A stretch of DNA of 64,000 nt, from NCBI GenBank assembly GCA_009760855.2, contig WPIO01000066.1, positions 264,001-328,000 of the forward strand, given 5' to 3'. The notes beneath the pieces are model-generated. The model was not told where the DNA came from. It did not search any database and saw nothing but the letters and a program-made list of their open reading frames with translations. Origin of the DNA: Cristatella mucedo (taxonomy: Eukaryota > Bryozoa > Phylactolaemata > Cristatellidae). Shown here in pieces: positions 57,645-64,000 of the stretch. The number at the start of each line of letters is the position of its first letter. Position 1 is the first letter of the stretch. The translations under genes and the position numbers were made by a program.

Positions 57645-58171
57645 TGTAACCGAGTTCAATGGGCCAGTGGCTAACTCCCACTATGGCTCGCTACTATCTA
57701 TGTCCGTTCTGGGTCGTTACGCCGGGCCCTTTGGTAACAGTGGTTCACGCGTGATCAATCGGGTACACAACACTTTATATAATACACACGCATGCGCTAT
57801 ACAAAGGAGGGCACTAAACAAGCCTACAGAGGAAGTTCCTGTACAAGGTAAACTACAGGGGCACGGGATGACGCCGCAAGCGAGAACAAACGTGTTAGTG
57901 CTCAGTCGGCTTCCAAAGTCGCACCGTCGCAGGACTCCGTCTCACCAGTACAAGCATACGCCGTCCAAGACCCGGCTAGCTGAGTACTCTGTGGTAGACG
58001 GAGCGGACGTCCAACACCGTCGAGAGCTTCCGCCGAAAGAGCGCGAGCACGTTGTACCCAGTTCCCGTCCTCGGAACTCTGGGAGCTGACCCCAGGCTTT
58101 TCCCTTCCGGGGCAAGGCAACGCCCAGCCCGACATATCGAATGTCAGTGGGTCCGCCTACTCTAGGGTACA
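57645..58171 (-). repeat. 3' LTR of Gypsy copy 2
   Basis: 527 bases, same ends as copy 1 LTRs (TGTACCC...GGTTACA in element sense), with only a few differences from them. Confidence 0.95.
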
Positions 58172-58583
58172 TATGTCACCATCCGGGGGAAGATGCGTCC
58201 TCGCATCTACAACCATCCACTCTGCGGACATGTCGTTTAACTACCACAGAGGCTCCAAATACACAGCGATTGCTCATGAGCATTACACCGAGTAATCACG
58301 ATTACAAGTCTATTAGTGCTACGAACTAATCTAAAATGTCCTCTCAAAGTTATCAGACGATGTCCTTTTCACGAGGCACAGCCGCTCCTGGCGAGTTTCT
58401 GGCGAGCTAGCGGTCACTGTCCTCTGTGGGCATCATCATCATGAGGTGGCCAGACGGTTGCTGTTGGTCAAAGTCCCAAATGTTCCACGATGCGCGTTGA
58501 CCGGAGTCGAGGTCGACCTAAAATCACAGGAAACACATGCCACTAACGGTTGAACCTTTCGCATACCATGGAACATACGAACT

Positions 58584-61500
58584 TTACACAAATTCTGAAA
58601 AACGAGGATTGGGCTTCCTCTGGCGAGCGCTTTGCCGTGAGCCAGCTGGGCCTGCATTAGCCCGATCGCTTAGTGAGGCAGTATCTGGTCCAACTCCGAG
58701 CGTGAGTTCTTCGTCGAGTTGAGGTGTCGCCGTCGGTTCGACAGGCTCTTCTTCAGCGTGATCCGCAGTGGCTGGTGGCTGATCATCATTAATTTCCCCT
58801 CCATCTGCCTCATCAGAAGTGCTTGGCGTGGGAAGCTCGTCCTCCAGGTCATCAGGTGGCAGTCCTGTTGCCCTGAGCCAAGCTGGTTTGCAGCGGTTGA
58901 TATGTACTGTGCTAGGTGTGCCAGCAGTGTCGTGTTCGTCCACAACGCGAACGTTCGTGTCAGTACGGTCCACAATAAGGAGGGGACCTCGCCACAGGTG
59001 TTGCAACTTTGGTGAAAGACCCCTCCGGGGCCTGGGTGTATAAACATACACGTAGTCACCGACCATCAGGGTGGATTCTGTAGCAGTACGGTCGTACTGC
59101 CGCTTTTGCTTGGCCTGAGCAGCCTGAATGTTCTGCCTTGCTACGTCCCATGCTTCGACAAGCTTATCATGCATGGCCTGCACATAGCCGTCCCCGGCTT
59201 CACACGGCTCGTCAACAGGCAAAACTAGGTCTATTGGCAAACGAGCCTCTCGCCCGTGGTTCATGAAAAATGGGCTGCAGCGAGTCGACTCGTGAAAGCA
59301 AGTTCGATAGGCAAACAGCACGTACGGTATGTACAAGGCCCAATCACGCTGGTTGCTGCTGGCCAACATGGAAAGCATCTCTACAAGCGTGCGATTCAAG
59401 CGCTCTACTAGCCCATCAGTCTGCGGGTGATACGGCGATGTGTGCAATTGGTCGATAGACATCATGCGACACACCCGCTCGAGCATTCGAGACATAAAGT
59501 TGGCCCCACGGTCAGAGAGGACCTGATCGGGAATACCGTGCCGGCAGACAATCTCTTCCATGAAGACTTTGGCACAGGTCAGTGCTGTCTGGTCCGGAAT
59601 CGCTCTAGCCTCGGGCCACTTGGTGAAGCAGTCGGTCATCACTAGTATGTACCGGTTCCCTGACGATGTTAGTGGCAGCTTCACTATGTCCATGGCAACT
59701 CGTTGCCAAGGTCGTTCCACTGGGATGCTCTTCAGAGGCACTTTTGCCCATTGCCGAGGCCGCTTTTTGGAGTGGCATGCGATGCACGTCCTTAAATACT
59801 CCGCGATGTCTTCTGCCATGCCTGGCCAGAAGTATCGCTCTTGCACGCGGCTCAGGGTTTTCTGGGTGCCCAAATGTGCTCCGAATAGACTATCGTGGCA
59901 CTCCCGCTTAACATGCAGTCGGAGGGCAGCAGGTACCACCAGCTGCTTACGGCGCCTTCCGACGACAGCCCGATAGAGACACCCATTCGGGAGCAGAACG
60001 AACGATGAGCGATGATCGTTTACGTATTGTCTTTGCTCCTGTGTGCAGTGTCCGACATCGTTCCCCTGCAACGAATCCATTAGGCAGCGCAGCAACGAAT
60101 CGTTCAACTGCATTTTCCTCATGTACGCAGGGTCAGCCTCGGCTGCAACGACAGTGCCCACGAAGCCAGCAGGATCCGCGTCTTGTAAACGTGACAGAGC
60201 ATCAGCATTGGCATTAGCCTTCCCACAACGATATTTCACATCCTTATCGTACTCCTTTAGCTCCAATGCCCACTTTGCTAAGCGCCGAGATTCGTGGTTC
60301 CCTTTAAGGACCCACACCAAAGGCTGGTGATCCGTCAGGACAGAGAACCGGTGGCCATAAAGGTACCCTCGAAAGTGGCGCACAGCTGCTATGACGGCTA
60401 ATGCCTCCCGCTCAACGGTAGAGTAATTACGTTCAGCCTTGTTCAGAATCCGGCTGAAATAGGCCACGGCATGCTCCTTCCCGTCCACCACCTGCCCGAG
60501 AACAGCTCCTAGAGCAGTACCACTGGCATCTGTACTAAGAACAAAGGGTGCAGCAAAGTCTGGGAACCTAAGAATTGGCTTTGCACACAGCCGGTCCCGG
60601 AGATCCTTGAAGGAACGCTCACATTCCCTCGACCACACGAAGCGCTCACCCTTTCGCAGCAGGTTGTTTAGCGGCACAGCAATTTTGGCAAACCCGGGCA
60701 CAAACTTGCGATAGTAAGAGGCCAGTCCAAGGAACTGCCTGACCTCCTGTGCATCCCTGGGTGGTGGGTAATGCAGAATCTTGTCCACATTCCCAGGATC
60801 TGGCAATATACCATCCGGGGACAGTACGTGCCCCAGATAACACACTTCGTCTCTGGCGAAGTGGCATTTTGAGGGTTTAATCTTGAGACCATTTGCTCTC
60901 ATCCTATCCAGAACCTCCCCAAGCCGAACGAGATGTTCCTCAAAGCTCCTCGAAAAGACCAATATGTCGTCTATATAAATTAAGCAAGTCGTGCATTGAA
61001 GACTCGCTAGGACGAAGTCCATGGCTCGCTGAAACGTACCTGGTGCATTGCACAGCCCAAAGCTCATCTTAAATTGGTACTGCCCATTGTAAGTCACGAA
61101 GGCAGTCTTTGCCTTGTCCTCAGGGTGCATCGCTATCTGCCAGTACCCTGAGGCGAGGTCGAGAGTGCTGAAATATCGTGCACCCCCTAACAATTGACAA
61201 ACCTCGTCTGGCCGAGGTAATGGGTAGCTGTCCTTGACCGTTACCGAGTTAAGCCGCCTATAATCAACACAGAACCGGTAGGTACCGTCCTTCTTCTTGA
61301 CTAGTACTACCGGCGAGCTCCATGGGCTACACGACTCTTCGATCACGCCGGCTTCGAGCATGTCGCGTACCTGGTTGTCTACTTCGGATCGCAGTGCCTG
61401 AGGTACAGGGTAGGGCCTGGCCCGAATAGGCCTCGAACTCCCGGTGTCTATTTGGTGCTGCACTTGTTCTAGCAGGCCGAGGTCTAAGCTCCCACTTGAG

Positions 61501-62267
61501 AAAATATCCCGATAATCAATCAGGAGATCTCGCAGCTGCTGCTGCTCCTGTGGTTTCAAGCTAGTTTCTGAAAGATCAAGCTGGAACTCGTCCGATGCCA
61601 CTTCCCTAACGCCACAGACTTCAGTGGCTGGCCTGTTTTGTACATCCACTCTGGACTCAACTGGAAGCAGTCTACCAATGTGAGTGCCCAGCTTGAGTCG
61701 GACCGGGTGGTGGCCAGTATTAATGAGCCGCACTGGGACCCAGCCGCGCGATACGACTATGGCCCTAGCTGCAGCCAGACCCAGCCCCCCTTCGTTGGGC
61801 TCGAAAAGCCATTCAACCTCTACTGCAGTCGTCACAGGACATCTGACCAACTGCTCGCACCTAGGTGCAATATTTAGGTCCTCTGGCACACATACATCCA
61901 TCTCAGGTGGGTCAAAGGAGCGGTTGCTCCGTAAGTTTATTGTATGGGTCCCAATAGTCGCTACACCATGCTCGTAGTCCAGAGTTAGAGGGGGAAGTTT
62001 CCTAAGAAAGTCGGTCCCTAGTAGCACTGGAAATGAGCTACCCTCGGCTACATGCACCACGTGCCTCCTTCCCAACTTCGCTATAGTGATAAGGACACTG
62101 GCTGTGCCTATGATATCCAGTAGTGCCCCGGTCACCCCGACGGCCTTCATGGTGGACTTATTCAACTTCAAGCCCCAGGCTGTAGCATACTTAGCATCAA
62201 CTAACGAGATTTCGGCCCCGGAGTCTAGAAGTCCAGCCACATCATGGCCATCTACCTGCAGGTCCAT
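58584..62267 (-). CDS. pol: Gypsy Pol polyprotein (1227 aa)
   Basis: Makes the enzymes for reverse transcription and integration of the element. Visible parts in order: aspartic protease (LLDSGAEISLVD, about residues 13-24), reverse transcriptase with YRFCVDYRRLN and the catalytic YIDDILVF (about 430), RNase H (STDASGTALGAVLGQ, about 575), integrase zinc-binding region (ACHSKK, about 825) and DDE core (MDIVK about 860, LSDRGANF about 920, LVERLN about 955), then a GPY/F-like module and an acidic tail. Order and length fit Ty3/Gypsy; no chromodomain. The first Met given is not necessarily the start, since Gypsy pol is usually made as a fusion with Gag by recoding and later cleaved. Confidence 0.93.
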   Translation of the reverse strand: MDLQVDGHDVAGLLDSGAEISLVDAKYATAWGLKLNKSTMKAVGVTGALLDIIGTASVLITIAKLGRRHVVHVAEGSSFPVLLGTDFLRKLPPLTLDYEHGVATIGTHTINLRSNRSFDPPEMDVCVPEDLNIAPRCEQLVRCPVTTAVEVEWLFEPNEGGLGLAAARAIVVSRGWVPVRLINTGHHPVRLKLGTHIGRLLPVESRVDVQNRPATEVCGVREVASDEFQLDLSETSLKPQEQQQLRDLLIDYRDIFSSGSLDLGLLEQVQHQIDTGSSRPIRARPYPVPQALRSEVDNQVRDMLEAGVIEESCSPWSSPVVLVKKKDGTYRFCVDYRRLNSVTVKDSYPLPRPDEVCQLLGGARYFSTLDLASGYWQIAMHPEDKAKTAFVTYNGQYQFKMSFGLCNAPGTFQRAMDFVLASLQCTTCLIYIDDILVFSRSFEEHLVRLGEVLDRMRANGLKIKPSKCHFARDEVCYLGHVLSPDGILPDPGNVDKILHYPPPRDAQEVRQFLGLASYYRKFVPGFAKIAVPLNNLLRKGERFVWSRECERSFKDLRDRLCAKPILRFPDFAAPFVLSTDASGTALGAVLGQVVDGKEHAVAYFSRILNKAERNYSTVEREALAVIAAVRHFRGYLYGHRFSVLTDHQPLVWVLKGNHESRRLAKWALELKEYDKDVKYRCGKANANADALSRLQDADPAGFVGTVVAAEADPAYMRKMQLNDSLLRCLMDSLQGNDVGHCTQEQRQYVNDHRSSFVLLPNGCLYRAVVGRRRKQLVVPAALRLHVKRECHDSLFGAHLGTQKTLSRVQERYFWPGMAEDIAEYLRTCIACHSKKRPRQWAKVPLKSIPVERPWQRVAMDIVKLPLTSSGNRYILVMTDCFTKWPEARAIPDQTALTCAKVFMEEIVCRHGIPDQVLSDRGANFMSRMLERVCRMMSIDQLHTSPYHPQTDGLVERLNRTLVEMLSMLASSNQRDWALYIPYVLFAYRTCFHESTRCSPFFMNHGREARLPIDLVLPVDEPCEAGDGYVQAMHDKLVEAWDVARQNIQAAQAKQKRQYDRTATESTLMVGDYVYVYTPRPRRGLSPKLQHLWRGPLLIVDRTDTNVRVVDEHDTAGTPSTVHINRCKPAWLRATGLPPDDLEDELPTPSTSDEADGGEINDDQPPATADHAEEEPVEPTATPQLDEELTLGVGPDTASLSDRANAGPAGSRQSARQRKPNPRFSEFV

Positions 62268-62330
62268 CGCCGTTGTGAGGATGCCCTCTCGAGAGCCTAG
62301 GGCTTTCCCGACCTGCGGTACCCGTGCTAG

Positions 62331-63683
62331 TCAAACCGGTGGGCTAGGGGGGCTCTCGGTCAGCTCGCGCTCCGTCTGGACTGGGTTTTCCCAGCCCTGC
62401 AGGACACCTGCAGCCCCAGCATGGGTTATTGCTCGAAGGCGGGGAGCAACACGTGGAAGCCCTGCGGCAGGTCCGCTGCGCATCTGGGCCTGCTCTCGCC
62501 TGCAATGCCGTTCTATATGGCCAGGCTGCTTGTACCGTCGACAAATCGGCCGTCTATCGTGGGTATAAGCATCGTCTGGTCGCCCACCACGACTGCCCCT
62601 AGGACTGGTCGAAACTTCTCTTAATTTGAGTCTAGCTTCTATGTCACAAAGGCGCTCAAACTGGGATGCCAAGAGTTGCTCACTAGGGCTTACCATAGTG
62701 GCACCTGTTCCACGAAGGCCCATGCCACTGGATTGCCCTACCATGGGCCTGCTGCCCCACCCGCTAACCTGTGTCTGCCTCTCCAGCTCTTCGCAACGTT
62801 CGGCGTATCTCAGAGCTTCATTCAAGTCGCGACACCCATGGCGAAACACATGTTCGCCAATACGTGGGTTTAAACCACGCACAAAAATCGGAAGCAGTAC
62901 CCCATCGAGATCGGCAGCGGCAATAGCAGGGTACGCCATTCCTGCATCCTTCAAGATGCATTCATAAAATTCGTACACACTTTGCTGCGACAATTGTTGC
63001 TTGGAACACAAGCGCATTCTAGCAGCCTCCTGCCACCCACTCCGTTCAAAAACTGCTCTCAGAGCTTCTACCAGCTGCTCGAGGGTGTAGTAGCTACCCA
63101 GCGACTCCGTTGCTCTGAGGTACACCCTTGTCGCCCTGCCCTCGAAAAACATGCCTAGTTTATCCCGCTGGATATCACTAGTCCATCCGCAGCCCCTCGC
63201 AAGTACACAGAATCGCTTATACCAATCCATGAAAGATTCGGTCCCATCATCGCTAAAGCCCTTTAACAGGATTACTGGGCCTGGAGTGTACGGGATGCAC
63301 GGTGGCTCCCTGCCAACACTCATTTGTCCCTGGCCGACACTCAGCAGTGGCAGTTGACTGGTTATCTGCGTCTGGGGTCTGACTGCGGGCGTGCTGGCGC
63401 AACCTGCCGGCCATGTGGCACCAGCAAGATACTCATGTGGTGTAGCTACGGGCTCAGGGCCCTGTCGGACTCTCACTGCTGTGGCACCACCCAAACCCAT
63501 ATCTGACGTTAGCTGGGAATCACCTTGGTGCCCCCGTAGCCGCCAATCTACTGATCTTTCATGCTCGTACCTAACTCGAGTTCCTGCTTCTAAAGAGTCG
63601 TCATCACACGGCAAATTCCCGGGCTGCGTCCGATAGTACGCCTCCTGATCCATGGGATAGCTGGGATAGCCACTGTCGGCCAT
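62331..63683 (-). CDS. gag: Gypsy Gag protein (450 aa)
   Basis: Structural protein of the intracellular retroelement particle. Starts MADSGYPSYPMDQEAYYRTQ. The capsid-like region around residues 140-280 includes LKGFSDDGTESFMDWYKRF and FYECILKDAGM. A zinc-knuckle-like region with GHIERHC lies near residue 385, followed by a proline/arginine-rich tail. The stop lies about 60 bases before the first pol Met, consistent with a Gag-Pol junction. Start chosen as the first Met after the leader. Confidence 0.9.
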   Translation of the reverse strand: MADSGYPSYPMDQEAYYRTQPGNLPCDDDSLEAGTRVRYEHERSVDWRLRGHQGDSQLTSDMGLGGATAVRVRQGPEPVATPHEYLAGATWPAGCASTPAVRPQTQITSQLPLLSVGQGQMSVGREPPCIPYTPGPVILLKGFSDDGTESFMDWYKRFCVLARGCGWTSDIQRDKLGMFFEGRATRVYLRATESLGSYYTLEQLVEALRAVFERSGWQEAARMRLCSKQQLSQQSVYEFYECILKDAGMAYPAIAAADLDGVLLPIFVRGLNPRIGEHVFRHGCRDLNEALRYAERCEELERQTQVSGWGSRPMVGQSSGMGLRGTGATMVSPSEQLLASQFERLCDIEARLKLREVSTSPRGSRGGRPDDAYTHDRRPICRRYKQPGHIERHCRREQAQMRSGPAAGLPRVAPRLRAITHAGAAGVLQGWENPVQTERELTESPPSPPV

Positions 63684-63844
63684 TACTGAATGGGGTCTAT
63701 TCTAGACCTATCCCTCCCTCACGTGATAGGGTCGACCAATCAGATTCCCTTACCACGGATGAATGTGGACCACTAACAATGCATATGTCATACCAGTAAA
63801 CAACGCATATAACATACGCTGTAAATATTTAGAAGGTTACTAAA

Positions 63845-63869
63845 ATGTTCGTCACGTCAGGTTCACCAA
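63845..63869 (-). promoter_or_regulatory. Primer-binding-site region of Gypsy copy 2
   Basis: In element sense TGGTGAACCTGACGTGAC begins a few bases after the LTR end. Copy 1 has a different sequence at the same place. The primer tRNA is unknown. Confidence 0.55.
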
Positions 63870-63871
63870 AA

Positions 63872-64000
63872 TGTAACCGAGTTCAATGGGCCAGCGGCTA
63901 ACTCCCACTATGGCTCGCTACTATCTATGTCCGTTCTGGGTCGTTACGCCGGGCCCTTTGGTAACAGTGGTTCACGCGTGATCAATCGGGTACACAACAC
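63872..64000 (-). repeat. 5' LTR of Gypsy copy 2 (partial)
   Basis: The first 129 bases in window order, from TGTAACCGAG, matching the LTR end of copy 1. The rest is outside the window. Confidence 0.95.

Larger units (their letters stand above)
57645..64000 (-). mobile_element. Gypsy-type LTR retrotransposon, copy 2 (runs off the window)
   Basis: Same family as copy 1 in opposite orientation. The 3' LTR is at 57645-58171, pol and gag are both open, and the first 129 bases of the upstream LTR are at 63872-64000. Within the window it looks whole. LTR and coding sequences are nearly identical to copy 1, so both are recent. It is inserted into repeat X copy 5. Confidence 0.95.

Noticed and set aside
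58719-63636. Many plus-strand frames opposite Gypsy copy 2
   Set aside because: They are antisense shadows of gag and pol, as shown by equivalent shadows in copy 1.

Overview
The window looks like intergenic DNA from an animal genome, most likely an invertebrate. I cannot name the lineage. I see no host gene with a plausible exon structure and no rRNA or ordinary tRNA gene. Nearly everything that can be read is mobile-element DNA, much of it nested: CR1/L2-type LINE fragments of at least three families, a tRNA-derived SINE, an unclassified non-coding repeat of about 3-4 kb (called X here), two copies of one Gypsy-type LTR element, a separate LTR-like block, and AT-rich fossils of a Polinton/adintovirus-like element.

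Layout: 1-2.0 kb LINE-B and other RT debris; 2.4-5.5 kb repeat X (minus); 6.2-7.6 kb two LINE-A 3' ends head to head; 8.0-8.6 kb small AT-rich fossil; 8.6-10.6 kb LTR-like block with a 163-bp tandem repeat; 10.6-16.3 kb Polinton-like fossil B (fibre-like, YqaJ-type nuclease, major capsid and penton-like regions) carrying a SINE; 16.3-17.9 kb 5' half of LINE-C; 17.9-27.5 kb repeat X split by Gypsy copy 1; 27.7-30.7 kb LINE-A pieces; 30.7-35.6 kb two X copies in tandem; 36.1-40.1 kb LINE-B and LINE-A; 40.1-52.95 kb Polinton-like fossil D (fibre, PLA2-type minor capsid, protease, packaging ATPase and penton-like regions) split by a 3.4-kb LINE-A; 52.95-54.4 kb LINE-B; 54.4-57.6 kb repeat X; 57.6 kb to the end Gypsy copy 2 (minus), whose upstream LTR runs off the window.

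Relative ages follow from the nesting. The Polinton-like fossils are old and heavily broken, and later received LINE-A and SINE insertions. Repeat X already carried a SINE before it multiplied, because all five copies have the SINE at the same internal place. The Gypsy copies are the youngest: the two LTRs of copy 1 differ at about one position in 527, and both copies sit inside X. The most unusual content is the virus-like gene set, which combines Polinton-type capsid genes with repeats resembling bacteriophage tail fibres and a YqaJ-type nuclease. No protein-primed DNA polymerase or retroviral-type integrase was recognised in either fossil.
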